64,000 bases of DNA, from the NCBI RefSeq assembly GCF_035944375.1, contig NZ_DASZBE010000018.1, one strand, 5' to 3'. Both the position numbers and the translations under genes were made by a program. Under the pieces are notes generated by a model that ran no database searches, was not told the origin of the DNA, and saw nothing but the letters and a program-made list of their open reading frames with translations. The DNA comes from Allobosea sp035944375. GTDB taxonomy: Bacteria > Pseudomonadota > Alphaproteobacteria > Rhizobiales > Beijerinckiaceae. Shown piece after piece: positions 43,541 through 52,207 of the stretch (positions are counted from its first letter, which is position 1; every line of letters starts with the position of its first letter).

Positions 43541-44464
43541 ATGACCACCGCCATCCTCGTCTCGATCCTGATGACCCTCGTCGCCGCCTCGACGCCGATC
43601 CTGCTGGCGGCGCTGGGCGAACTCGTCACGGAAAAGGCCGGCGTGCTCAATCTCGGCGTCGAGGGCATGATGCTGTGCGGTGCGGTCGCGGGCTTCGCGG
43701 TCGCGTTCAGCACCGGCAGCACGATGCTCGGCCTCCTGGCGGCGATGGTGGCGGGCATGGCCACCGCGATGGTCTTTGCCGTGCTGACGCTGTCGCTGAC
43801 GGCCAACCAGGTCGCCACCGGCCTGGCCCTGACCATCTTCGGCATCGGCGCCTCCTCGCTGATCGGCGCGGGCTTCGTCGGCCGGACGATCACGCGGCTG
43901 GGCCCGGTGTTTCCGGCCGCGCTCTCGGAGCATCCCTGGCTGCGCGCGGTCTTCGGCCACGACATCGTGGTCTATCTCTCGCTCGCGCTCGTGCTCGGCG
44001 TCAGCCTGTTCCTGCGCCGGACGCGGCCGGGCCTGATCCTGCGCGCGGTCGGCGAGAACGATGCCTCGGCCCATGCGATCGGCTACCCCGTCATCGCCAT
44101 CCGCTATGCGGCGATCGCCTTCGGTGGGGCGCTGGCGGGGCTGGGCGGGGCCTATTTCTCGCTGGCGCTGACACCGATGTGGGCCGACGGGCTCACCGCC
44201 GGTCGGGGCTGGATCGCACTCGCGCTCGTCGTCTTCGCCGCCTGGCGGCCGGGCCGCCTGCTGCTCGGCGCCTATCTGTTCGGTGCGGTGATGACGCTGG
44301 AGCTCCAGGCCAAGGCGGCCGGCATCACCTGGCTCGCGCCCGAGCTTCTTGCGATGACGCCCTATCTTGCGACCGTCGCGGTTCTGACCATGATGTCGTT
44401 AGGCCGCAGATCGGGCCGGCTCAATGCGCCGGCCTGTCTCGGCAAGCCTTTCTCGGCGTCGTGA
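43541..44464 (+). CDS. Nucleoside-type ABC transporter permease (second)
   Basis: A 307-residue membrane protein of the BPD_transp_2 family. It has STPILLAALGELVTEKAGVLNLGVEGMMLCGAVAGF near the N-terminus and RAVGENDASAHAIGYPVIAIRYAAIAFGGALAGLGGAY in the cytoplasmic coupling region. It corresponds to YufQ/NupC-type permeases and pairs with the permease at 42307. An AGGCGGAGC Shine-Dalgarno lies directly after the family B repeat. Confidence 0.92.
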   Translation: MTTAILVSILMTLVAASTPILLAALGELVTEKAGVLNLGVEGMMLCGAVAGFAVAFSTGSTMLGLLAAMVAGMATAMVFAVLTLSLTANQVATGLALTIFGIGASSLIGAGFVGRTITRLGPVFPAALSEHPWLRAVFGHDIVVYLSLALVLGVSLFLRRTRPGLILRAVGENDASAHAIGYPVIAIRYAAIAFGGALAGLGGAYFSLALTPMWADGLTAGRGWIALALVVFAAWRPGRLLLGAYLFGAVMTLELQAKAAGITWLAPELLAMTPYLATVAVLTMMSLGRRSGRLNAPACLGKPFSAS

Positions 44465-44492
44465 CGCCGCCCCGCAACCGGAGACCACATTC

Positions 44493-45575
44493 ATGACCTC
44501 GATCATCACCCGCCGCCGGTTCAATTTCGGTGCCGGCGCCAGCGCCGCCGCCCTGCCCCTGCTCGGCACGGGCGCGCGGGCCCAGGCACCGCTCGGCGTC
44601 GGCTTCATCTATGTCGGCCCCATCGGCGACCACGGCTGGACCTGGACGCATGACCAGGGCCGGCTCGCACTGGAGAAGGAATACGGCGCGAAGATCAAGA
44701 CGAGCTTCATCGAGAAGGTCGCGGAGGGCCCCGACGCCGCGCGCGCGATCCGCCAGCTCGCCCAGGCCGGCAACCAGCTGATCTTCACAACCTCGTTCGG
44801 CTTCATGAACCCGACGATCCAGGTCGCCAAGCAGTTCCCGAAGCTGAAATTCGAGCACGCGACCGGCTATCAGCGCGCCGAGAACGTCGCGACCTACAAT
44901 GCCCGCTTCTACGAGGGCCGCGCGGTCATCGGCACGATCGCCGGGCACATGTCGAAGTCGGGCCAGGCCGGCTACATCGCCTCCTTCCCGATTCCCGAGG
45001 TGGTGATGGGCATCAACGCCTTCACGCTGGCCGCCCGCAAGGTGAACCCGAACTTCAGGACCAAGGTGATCTGGGCCTCGACCTGGTACGATCCGGCCAA
45101 GGAGGCCGACGCCGCCAAGGCGCTGATCGACCAGGGTTGCGACATCATCACCCAGCACACCGACTCGGCGGCGGCGCTGCAGGCGGCCGAGCAGCGCGGC
45201 GTCTTCGCCTTCGGCCAGGCCTCCGACATGAAGGCCTTCGCGCCTAAGGCGCATCTGACCGCGATCGTCGACGACTGGTCGGGCTACTACATCAAGCGCG
45301 TCAAGGAGGTGATGGACGGCAGCTGGAAGAGCGGCGACGTCTGGCACGGCATCAAGGACGGCATGGTCAAGATCGCGCCCTATAACGACGCCGTGACGCC
45401 GGCTGCGCGCGCCGCCGCCGACGAGGTCACGAAGGGCATCGTCGCCGGCACGCTCCACCCCTTCACCGGGGAGCTGAAGGACCAGAAGGGCGAGGTTCGC
45501 CTGAAGGCCGGCGAGACGGCGTCGGACGCGGTCCTGTCCAAGATGGACTGGTATGTGGACGGCGTGCAGGCGTGA
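44493..45575 (+). CDS. BMP-family ABC transporter substrate-binding protein
   Basis: A 360-residue periplasmic binding protein of the basic-membrane-protein (BmpA/PnrA) family, which bind purine nucleosides. The N-terminus has twin arginines (ITRRRFNFGAGASAAALPLLGTGARAQ), suggesting Tat export. The mature part starts PLGVGFIYVGPIGDHGWTWTHDQG with the family-typical GxxxDxGW-like motif. With xdhABC and guaD nearby, a purine ligand is likely. ATG 44493 has GGAG 9 nt upstream. Its stop abuts a family B repeat. Confidence 0.92.
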   Translation: MTSIITRRRFNFGAGASAAALPLLGTGARAQAPLGVGFIYVGPIGDHGWTWTHDQGRLALEKEYGAKIKTSFIEKVAEGPDAARAIRQLAQAGNQLIFTTSFGFMNPTIQVAKQFPKLKFEHATGYQRAENVATYNARFYEGRAVIGTIAGHMSKSGQAGYIASFPIPEVVMGINAFTLAARKVNPNFRTKVIWASTWYDPAKEADAAKALIDQGCDIITQHTDSAAALQAAEQRGVFAFGQASDMKAFAPKAHLTAIVDDWSGYYIKRVKEVMDGSWKSGDVWHGIKDGMVKIAPYNDAVTPAARAAADEVTKGIVAGTLHPFTGELKDQKGEVRLKAGETASDAVLSKMDWYVDGVQA

Positions 45576-45696
45576 GGCTTCGCCTCGGCGAAGCACCCGG
45601 AACCCACGACCGGGCGAGCGTTCGCGAACCCTATCGGCACGGGTTTGACCCCGTCGTGGGTTCCGGGTTCGGCCTTTCAGGCCGCCCCGGAATGAC
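45576..45696. repeat. Palindromic intergenic repeat, family B copy 2 (5' arm shortened)
   Basis: A 121-bp element with CACCCGGAACCCACGACCGGG, then the near-complement CCCGTCGTGGGTTCCGGGT, ending CCCCGGAATGAC. The left outer arm is replaced by GGCTTCGCCTCGGCGAAGC directly after the BMP gene stop, so the element appears truncated or fused to the gene end. It may act as the operon's terminator hairpin. Confidence 0.82.
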
Positions 45697-45733
45697 AGCG
45701 AGGGGGCTGTCCAACATTCTTGCAGCGGCCCCC

Positions 45734-45762
45734 TTGCAGATATTTTAAGCTTGAAACAATAT
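45734..45762 (+). promoter_or_regulatory. Promoter with AAGCTT-centred operator for the HAAT transporter operon
   Basis: A sigma70-like promoter: -35 TTGCAG (45734-45739), a 17-nt spacer, and -10 CAATAT (45757-45762). The spacer is occupied by an imperfect palindrome ATATTTTAAGCTTGAAACAA (45740-45759). This matches 17 of 20 bases of the perfect palindrome upstream of the flavin monooxygenase (53839-53858). A repressor bound here would block RNA polymerase. The regulator gene is not in the window; a MarR/TetR-type dimer is plausible but not shown. Confidence 0.65.
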
Positions 45763-45843
45763 GCCCTCATCGCGTGGTCAAGGAGGTCGAGGGGACCCCT
45801 GTCGCGCCGTCGCTTTCTCGCTCGTCCCGGGAGGACATTCGAC

Positions 45844-47013
45844 ATGACACTCAAGTTTTCGCTTTCGCTCGGCGCCGGACTGCTCGCACTCGGCATCGCG
45901 TCGGCCCAGGCGCAGGAGCCGCTGAAGATCGGCGTCGTCAGCGTGCTGACCGGCCCGGCCGCGGCGCTCGGCCAGCAGGTGCGCGACGGCTTCCAGCTCG
46001 CGGTCGACCAGAACGGCGGCAAGCTCGGCGGCGTGCCGGTGCAGATCACGGTGATCGACGACGAACTCAAGCCGGATGTCGCGGTCGGCAAGGTCAAGGG
46101 CTATGTCGAGAGCTCGAAGGCCGATTTCGTCGTCGGCCCGGTGTTTTCGAACATCCTCGGCGCGATCGCCAAGCCCGTGCTCGATTCCGGCGCTTTCCTG
46201 ATCTCGCCCAATGCCGGCCCCTCGACCATGGCCGGCAAGGGCTGCCACCAGAATTTCTTCGTCACCTCTTACCAGAACGACCAGGTGCACGAGGTTCTCG
46301 GCAAGCATGCCCAGGACCAGGGCTACAAGCGCGCCTACATCATCGCGCCGAACTACCAGGCCGGTAAGGACTCCCTCGCCGGCTTCAAGCGCTATTTCAA
46401 GGGCGAGGTCGTCGACGAGGTCTATGCGCCGCTGACCTCGATGGACTTCGCCTCCGACCTCGCCAAGATCGCCTCGACCAAGCCCGACGTGGTCTTCGCC
46501 TTCCTGCCGGGTGGGTTGGGCGTCAATTTCGTCAAGCAGTGGTCGCAGGCCGGCCTGCAGGGCAAGATTCCCTTCCTCTCGGCCTTCACGGTCGATGAAT
46601 CGACCCTGCCGGCGCAGCAGGATGCAGCGGTCGGCCTGTTCGGCGGCATGACCTGGGCGCCCAACATGGACAACCCGCAGAGCAAGAAGTTCGTCAGCGC
46701 CTATGAGGCGGCCTACAAGATCGTGCCGGGCTCCTATGCGATGCAGGCCTATGACGCGGCCATGCTGATCGACTCGGCGGTCAAGGCGGCCGGCGGCACG
46801 GCCGACAAGGACAAGATTCGGGCCGCCCTGAAGAAGGCCGACTTCACCTCGCTGCGCGGCAACTTCAAGTTCAACACCAACGGCTACCCGATCCAGGACT
46901 TCTACCTGGTCAAGGCCGCCAAGCGCGCCGACGGCAAGTTCCAGACCGAGATCGTCTCGAAGGTCTTCACGGACTACGCCGACCCGCACGCGAAGGACTG
47001 CGCGCTGAAGTGA
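45844..47013 (+). CDS. HAAT (branched-chain amino acid-type) ABC transporter substrate-binding protein
   Basis: A 389-residue periplasmic binding protein. It has a signal peptide (LKFSLSLGAGLLALGIASAQAQ) and a Peripla_BP_6 domain beginning EPLKIGVVSVLTGPAAALGQQVRDGFQLAVDQNGGKLGG. In this family ligands range from Leu/Ile/Val to aromatic acids and amides. The linked cupin and co-regulated flavin monooxygenase point to an aromatic or heterocyclic substrate here (inference). ATG 45844 follows GGGAGGA by ~9 nt; the longer upstream frame is untranslated leader. Confidence 0.92.
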   Translation: MTLKFSLSLGAGLLALGIASAQAQEPLKIGVVSVLTGPAAALGQQVRDGFQLAVDQNGGKLGGVPVQITVIDDELKPDVAVGKVKGYVESSKADFVVGPVFSNILGAIAKPVLDSGAFLISPNAGPSTMAGKGCHQNFFVTSYQNDQVHEVLGKHAQDQGYKRAYIIAPNYQAGKDSLAGFKRYFKGEVVDEVYAPLTSMDFASDLAKIASTKPDVVFAFLPGGLGVNFVKQWSQAGLQGKIPFLSAFTVDESTLPAQQDAAVGLFGGMTWAPNMDNPQSKKFVSAYEAAYKIVPGSYAMQAYDAAMLIDSAVKAAGGTADKDKIRAALKKADFTSLRGNFKFNTNGYPIQDFYLVKAAKRADGKFQTEIVSKVFTDYADPHAKDCALK

Positions 47014-47020
47014 GCCTTTT

Positions 47021-47097
47021 CGTCATTCTCGGGCGAAGCGCAGCGCAGACCCGAGAATCTCTTTCCTGAGATGCTCGGGTCAAGCCCGAGCATGACG
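47021..47097. repeat. Palindromic intergenic repeat, family A copy 3
   Basis: A 77-bp element, the shortest family A copy, with ends CGTCATTCTCGGGC / GCCCGAGCATGACG and internal GACCCGAGAATCTC / GAGATGCTCGGGTC. It lies between the binding-protein and first permease genes. As in many transporter operons, a stable 3' hairpin after the binding-protein gene could raise its expression relative to the membrane parts. Confidence 0.85.
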
Positions 47098-47108
47098 GGC
47101 GACATGAC

Positions 47109-48035
47109 ATGACCACCGGCCTCCTCATCGTCCAGATCCTGAACGGCCTCCAGCTCGGCATTCTGCTGTTTCTGGTCGCCGCCGGGCTGACGCTCGTCTT
47201 CGGCGTGATGGACTTCATCAATCTGGCGCATGGCGTGCAGTACATGCTCGGCGCCTATCTCGCGGTGACCTTCGTCGGCATCACCGGAAGCTTCGTGCTC
47301 GGGCTGGTGCTCGCGCTGGCGGCCGCGCTGGTGATCGGGCTCGCGCTGGAGTTTCTGGTCTTTCGACATCTCTACGCCCGCGACCATCTCGACCAGGTGC
47401 TGGCGACCTTCGGGCTGATCCTGCTGCTGAACCAGGGCGTCAAGATGATCTGGGGCGCCGCGCCGCTCTCGGTACCGGTCCCGGCCTTCCTGTCGGGCAA
47501 TGTCGCGCTGCTCGACGGCATCCTTTACCCGACCTACCGCTTCGCGCTGATCGGTTCCGGCCTCGCAGTCGGCGCGCTGCTCTGGTTCGTCGTCGAGAAG
47601 ACGCGCACGGGCATGCTGCTGCGGGCCGGCGCCTCGAACGCCCCCATGGTTTCAGCGCTCGGCGTCGACATCAACAAGCTCTTCATGATCGTCTTCGCCT
47701 TCGGCACGATGCTGGCGGCCTTCGCCGGCGCCATGGCGGCGCCGATCCTCTCCGTCGAGCCCGGCATGGGCGACAACATCCTGATCCTCGCCTTCGTCGT
47801 CATCGTCGTCGGCGGCATCGGCTCGATCCGGGGCGCCTTCGTCGGGGCGCTGATCGTCGGCCTCGTCGACACGCTCGGCCGCTCCTTCATGAACGACCTG
47901 CTGCGGCTGTTCATGAGCGCCCCCTCGGCCCGGGCGGCGGGCGCAGCCCTGTCCTCGATGCTGATCTATCTCGTCATGGCGATCGTGCTGTTCGTCCGGC
48001 CCGAGGGGCTCCTGCCCTCGAAGGGTCGGGCATGA
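47109..48035 (+). CDS. livH: HAAT ABC transporter permease LivH
   Basis: A 308-residue inner-membrane permease of the LivH family. It begins IVQILNGLQLGILLFLVAAGLTLVFGVMDFINLAHGVQYMLGAY, the family hallmark. The coupling region includes MLLRAGASNAPMVSALGVDINKLFMIVFAFGTMLAAFAGAMAAPI and VVIVVGGIGSIRGAFVGALIVG. It overlaps livM by 4 nt (ATGA). It heterodimerises with LivM. Confidence 0.93.
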   Translation: MTTGLLIVQILNGLQLGILLFLVAAGLTLVFGVMDFINLAHGVQYMLGAYLAVTFVGITGSFVLGLVLALAAALVIGLALEFLVFRHLYARDHLDQVLATFGLILLLNQGVKMIWGAAPLSVPVPAFLSGNVALLDGILYPTYRFALIGSGLAVGALLWFVVEKTRTGMLLRAGASNAPMVSALGVDINKLFMIVFAFGTMLAAFAGAMAAPILSVEPGMGDNILILAFVVIVVGGIGSIRGAFVGALIVGLVDTLGRSFMNDLLRLFMSAPSARAAGAALSSMLIYLVMAIVLFVRPEGLLPSKGRA

Positions 48036-49033
48036 GCGAGGCGACCACGACCCTGCCCGGGCCAACTGCACGGGCGCTGCCCCTGCCCGCGCGGCGTGTC
48101 CTGCTGATTCCGGTCCTGCTCTTCGGCCTGCTGGCGCTGCTGCCGCTGGCGGTCGCGCTCGGCCTGCCCTCGCACTGGCTGACGCTGGTGACGCGAGCGA
48201 TGATCTTCGCCATCGCGGCGCTCTCGCTCGACCTCATCCTCGGCGTCGGCGGGCTGGTCTCCTTCGGCCATGCCGCCTTCGTCGGGATCGGGGCCTATGC
48301 CACCGGCATCATGATCACGGAAGGTCTGGCGGAGACGCTGCTGATCCTGCCCGTGGTGCTGGCGGTCTGCGGTGTCTTCGGGCTGGTCACGGGCTATGTC
48401 TCGCTGCGCACGCGCGGCGTCACCTTCATCATGATCACGCTGGCCTTCGGGCAGATGGTCTACTTCCTGGCGCAGGCGCTCTCCGCCTATGGCGGAGACG
48501 ACGGGCTGACGCTCTATCAGCGCAGCACGCTGCTGGGGTTCGACGCCTTCGGCAACCGCATCGGCTTCTTTTATGTCGTGCTCGGCGTGCTGCTGGCCTG
48601 CTACCTCCTCGTCCGCGTCATCGTCGCCTCGCGCTTCGGCCGTGTCCTGCGCGCCGCGCGGGAGAATGCCACGCGCGTCTCCGTCACCGGGTTCCAGGTC
48701 CCGCAGGTCCGGCTCGTCGCCTATGTGATCAGCGGGCTGATCGCGGGCCTGTCCGGCTTCCTGCTCGCCAACCAGACGGAGTTCGTCAGCCCGGCCTTCA
48801 TGTCCTGGCCGCGCTCAGGCGAGCTCATCTTCATGGTCGTGCTCGGCGGCGTCGGTTCGCTGCATGGCGCCATCATCGGGGCGCTCGCCTTCCTCTTCGC
48901 CGAGGACATCCTCGCCGGCTGGACCGAGCACTGGAAGGTCATCTTCGGGCCGATGATCGTGCTCTTCGTGCTGTTCACGCGCGGCGGGCTGGTCGGGCTG
49001 ATGCGCAAGCTCGGGGCCGGGCGCGATGACTGA
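48032..49033 (+). CDS. livM: HAAT ABC transporter permease LivM
   Basis: A 333-residue permease of the LivM family. It has a Pro-rich cytoplasmic N-terminus, then ~8-10 membrane spans with IFAIAALSLDLILGVGGLVSFGHAAFVGIGAYATGI. The coupling loop is RVLRAARENATRVSVTGFQVPQVRLVAYVISGLIAGLSG, followed by VVLGGVGSLHGAIIGA. It overlaps livG by 8 nt. Confidence 0.93.
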   Translation: MSEATTTLPGPTARALPLPARRVLLIPVLLFGLLALLPLAVALGLPSHWLTLVTRAMIFAIAALSLDLILGVGGLVSFGHAAFVGIGAYATGIMITEGLAETLLILPVVLAVCGVFGLVTGYVSLRTRGVTFIMITLAFGQMVYFLAQALSAYGGDDGLTLYQRSTLLGFDAFGNRIGFFYVVLGVLLACYLLVRVIVASRFGRVLRAARENATRVSVTGFQVPQVRLVAYVISGLIAGLSGFLLANQTEFVSPAFMSWPRSGELIFMVVLGGVGSLHGAIIGALAFLFAEDILAGWTEHWKVIFGPMIVLFVLFTRGGLVGLMRKLGAGRDD

Positions 49034-49775
49034 GCCCGTGCTCGCCCTCTCCGGCATCCAGAAGGCCTTCGGCGCGCTCAAGGTGACCGACGGCGTCAGC
49101 CTCTCGGTCTCGCCGGGCGAATTGCACGCCCTGATCGGCCCGAACGGCGCGGGCAAGACAACACTGGTCCACCAGATCTCCGGCATGCTGCGGCCCGATA
49201 CCGGCAGCATCCGCTTCCGCGGGCAGGACATCACGGGCTTGTCGCCGGAAAGACGGGCGCGCGCCGGCCTCGCCCGGACCTTCCAGATCACCTCCACGAT
49301 CCCCTCGCTCTCGGTGTTGGAGAACGTCGCGCTCGGGGCGCAGGCGCGGGCGGTCCATCCGCTGGCGCTGTTCCGCAACGCGGCCCGGGACGAGGCCCTG
49401 AATGCGCCGGCCTGGGCGGCGCTCGAGGCCGTCGGCCTCACCGAGCGCGCCCATGTCCTGGCCGGGCGGCTGTCGCATGGCGAGAAGCGCGCGCTCGAGA
49501 TCGCGATGGCGCTGACGCTGGAGCCGGCCGCGATCCTGCTGGACGAGCCGCTGGCCGGTGTCGGACGGGAGGAAGGCGAGCGGCTGATCGCGCTGCTGGC
49601 GAGCCTGAAAGGCCGCTACGCCATGCTGCTGGTCGAGCACGACATGGAGGCGGTTTTCGCACTGGCCGACAGTGTCAGCGTGCTGGTCTATGGTCGCGTC
49701 ATCGCCTCGGGCGAGCCGGCGGCGGTCCGGGCCGACCCGGCGGTCCGCGAAGCCTATCTCGGCGAGGAGGGGTGA
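49026..49775 (+). CDS. livG: HAAT ABC transporter ATPase LivG
   Basis: A 249-residue ATPase. Walker A is GPNGAGKTT, the Q-loop region is LARTFQITSTIPSLSVLENVALGA, the signature-like LSHGEKRALEIAMAL carries H in place of the second residue G (typical LivG), Walker B is AILLDEPLAGV, and the switch His is in LLVEHDMEAVF. It pairs with LivF at 49936 to power LivHM. It overlaps livM, but is separated from livF by a family B repeat. Confidence 0.93.
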   Translation: MTEPVLALSGIQKAFGALKVTDGVSLSVSPGELHALIGPNGAGKTTLVHQISGMLRPDTGSIRFRGQDITGLSPERRARAGLARTFQITSTIPSLSVLENVALGAQARAVHPLALFRNAARDEALNAPAWAALEAVGLTERAHVLAGRLSHGEKRALEIAMALTLEPAAILLDEPLAGVGREEGERLIALLASLKGRYAMLLVEHDMEAVFALADSVSVLVYGRVIASGEPAAVRADPAVREAYLGEEG

Positions 49776-49796
49776 TGGCGGGCACGCTCGACCTCC

Positions 49797-49918
49797 GTCT
49801 TTCCGGGGCGCGCAGCGAACCCGGAACCCACGACCGGGTGAGAGGGTTCGACGATGTCGCCAATGTCGCGCCCGGTCGTGGGTTCCGGGTTCTTCGCTGC
49901 GCGAAGCCCCGGAATGAC
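49797..49918. repeat. Palindromic intergenic repeat, family B copy 3
   Basis: A 122-bp element with left GTCTTTCCGGGG and right CCCCGGAATGAC ends, and internal CCCGGAACCCACGACCGGG paired with CCCGGTCGTGGGTTCCGGG. It is inserted between the two ATPase genes, where most HAAT operons have direct overlap. It leaves the livF Shine-Dalgarno (GGGAGGAG) intact. Confidence 0.87.
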
Positions 49919-49935
49919 AGCGGGAGGAGCGCGCC

Positions 49936-50634
<699 letters not shown>

Positions 50635-50652
50635 CGAGCGAGGACATCTGCG

Positions 50653-51111
50653 ATGAAGCCACTGACCGCCGGCGTGACCCGGGCCAATGAAGGGCTCGAT
50701 TCGATCTCCTGGAACATCCTCGGCCAGACCTATGTGCCGAAGTCGCTGAGCGAGGAGTCGTTCTCCTGGCACGCGACCTTCCCGCCCGGCACCTTCGTAC
50801 CGCCGCATATCCACACAACGCAGGATGAGTTCATCTACATGCTCGAGGGGCGGCTCGACCTCGTCCTCGACGGAGCCGAGAGCCATGCCCTACCGGGCGA
50901 CCTGATCCGGCTGCCGCGCAATGTGCCCCACGGTCTCTTCAACAAGAGCGAATCCACTGTGAAGTGCCTGTTCTGGGTGGCGCCGACGGCGCGGCTCTAC
51001 GACCTGTTCTGGGGCATCCACTCGATGGCGGAGCAGAATCCGGCCGATGTCGTGGCGCTCTCGGCCAAGCACGAGGTCGATTTCCTGCCGCCGCCGCCCG
51101 ACGGCGCCTGA
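50653..51111 (+). CDS. Cupin-domain protein
   Basis: A 152-residue single-domain cupin. Metal ligands are visible in the order expected: H52, H54 and E59 in PPHIHTTQDEFIYMLEG, and H93 in LPRNVPHGLFN. A metal-dependent dioxygenase, isomerase or hydrolase acting on a small substrate, or a sensor, is possible. It is the last gene of the HAAT transporter operon, suggesting it acts on the imported compound. The same operator controls the flavin monooxygenase 2 kb away. The exact reaction is unknown. Confidence 0.85.
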   Translation: MKPLTAGVTRANEGLDSISWNILGQTYVPKSLSEESFSWHATFPPGTFVPPHIHTTQDEFIYMLEGRLDLVLDGAESHALPGDLIRLPRNVPHGLFNKSESTVKCLFWVAPTARLYDLFWGIHSMAEQNPADVVALSAKHEVDFLPPPPDGA

Positions 51112-51224
51112 CGCCTGCGGGGTAAGGTTAAGCGCGGGTAAAGGCTGCACGGACGGCCGGTTTGCGGCAGTTTCACCGGCATGAGGCCTCCGACTTCCCG
51201 GAGGTCTTTTGCGGGAGCCTGCCG

Positions 51225-51551
51225 ATGATCGCCGATCGCCGCCTCCAGACGCGCAGCCGCCTCCACCAGCCGGCTCGACTCGTGTTCAACGGCGAGCAGT
51301 CGGTGCTGGCCTGCACCGTGCGCAATCGCTCGCAGACCGGCGCAATGGTGCGGATGGCGGACTGGATCGAGCTGCCGGACACCTTCGAACTCGACATCCA
51401 GGCCGGCGACAGCCGTCGCGTCCGCCAATGCTGGCGGCGCGGCGACGATGTCGGAGTCGCCTTCCTGACGCCAGAGGAGACCCGGCCGGGCGAAGTGATC
51501 TCGCTGGCGGAAGCCCGTGCCCGCCGGGCCAGCCGCGGCGATGCGGGCTGA
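51225..51551 (+). CDS. PilZ-domain protein 1 (divergent)
   Basis: A 108-residue protein that fits a single PilZ domain. It has an N-terminal R-x(3)-R-like motif (DRRLQTRSRLHQPARLVF), then a VRNRSQTGAMV loop at the D/N-x-S-x-x-G position, and WRRGDDVGVAFL near the end. The NRSQTG loop is degenerate, so c-di-GMP binding is uncertain. ATG 51225 has GGGAG 7 nt upstream. First of three consecutive PilZ genes. Confidence 0.72.
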   Translation: MIADRRLQTRSRLHQPARLVFNGEQSVLACTVRNRSQTGAMVRMADWIELPDTFELDIQAGDSRRVRQCWRRGDDVGVAFLTPEETRPGEVISLAEARARRASRGDAG

Positions 51552-51684
51552 GCCCGTCTTTCGCGCATCCGGGCGACTGATCGTTAAACATTGAAGGAGC
51601 CAGCTGCTGCAGCGCAGCGCGGACTCTGGCATGGTCGCTTCGAGGCGGCATGGGCCGCCCGATGAAGACGGCCGGGATCGAGCC

Positions 51685-52053
51685 ATGACCACGGAGCGGC
51701 GCCAGACGCCACGGTTGCGCTCTCTTCTGGGCGCGCGAGCGCGCTACAACCAGAAGCGCGCGACCTTGGACTGCGTGGTTCGCAACATCTCCGATGGCGG
51801 CGCCCTGATCGTGGTGCCGGACACGGTGCTCCTGCCCTCCGATTTCGAGCTCGAGATCGCCCAGCGCCAGTGCTGCTACCGGGCCCATGTCCGTTGGCGG
51901 ACGGGCACGCGCATCGGCGTTTCCTTCGAGTCCGAGACGGTTCCGGAGACCGCAAACCCTGCGGAAGCCGACGTCGCGATGCGCCTGCGCATGGCCGAGC
52001 GGGACAATGCCCGCATGAAGAGCCGCATCCAGCAACTGACCGAAGCCGGCTGA
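51685..52053 (+). CDS. PilZ-domain protein 2
   Basis: A 122-residue PilZ protein with ERRQTPRLRSLLGARARYNQKRATLDCVVRNISDGGALIVV (RxxxR-type motif plus NISDGG), a core ending VRWRTGTRIGVSFE, and a ~25-residue helical tail RLRMAERDNARMKSRIQQLTEAG. The tail and core are nearly the same as in the next gene, so the two are tandem duplicates. Predicted c-di-GMP effector; the target is unknown. Start ATG 51685 (MTTERRQ); the upstream frame to 51631 looks non-coding. Confidence 0.85.
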   Translation: MTTERRQTPRLRSLLGARARYNQKRATLDCVVRNISDGGALIVVPDTVLLPSDFELEIAQRQCCYRAHVRWRTGTRIGVSFESETVPETANPAEADVAMRLRMAERDNARMKSRIQQLTEAG

Positions 52054-52121
52054 CGGCCGGGACTCGCCCCGCCAACTCGGCGGGTCGAGGAGGCGCGTCG
52101 CCACCGCGCGGCGCGTTAAGG

Positions 52122-52136
52122 TTAACAGAAGGTTAA
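52122..52136. promoter_or_regulatory. CtrA-type box (TTAA-N7-TTAA)
   Basis: TTAACAGAAGGTTAA matches the full CtrA consensus TTAA-N7-TTAA, with an additional TTAA at 52116. It lies 72-86 bp upstream of the third PilZ gene. In alphaproteobacteria CtrA controls cell-cycle and motility genes, which suits a c-di-GMP effector. Confidence 0.5.
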
Positions 52137-52160
52137 GCCGGCTTCATTCCCTGATCACTG

Positions 52161-52179
52161 TTACTGTCTATCACAGTAA
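52161..52179. promoter_or_regulatory. 19-bp inverted repeat, candidate operator
   Basis: TTACTGT-ctatc-ACAGTAA: 7-bp perfect arms with a 5-nt spacer, in an A/T-rich stretch 29 bp before the third PilZ ATG. The position suits a repressor site overlapping the promoter or leader. The binding factor is unknown. Confidence 0.5.
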
Positions 52180-52207
52180 TCGACATGACGTTAGGGAATT
52201 CAATACT

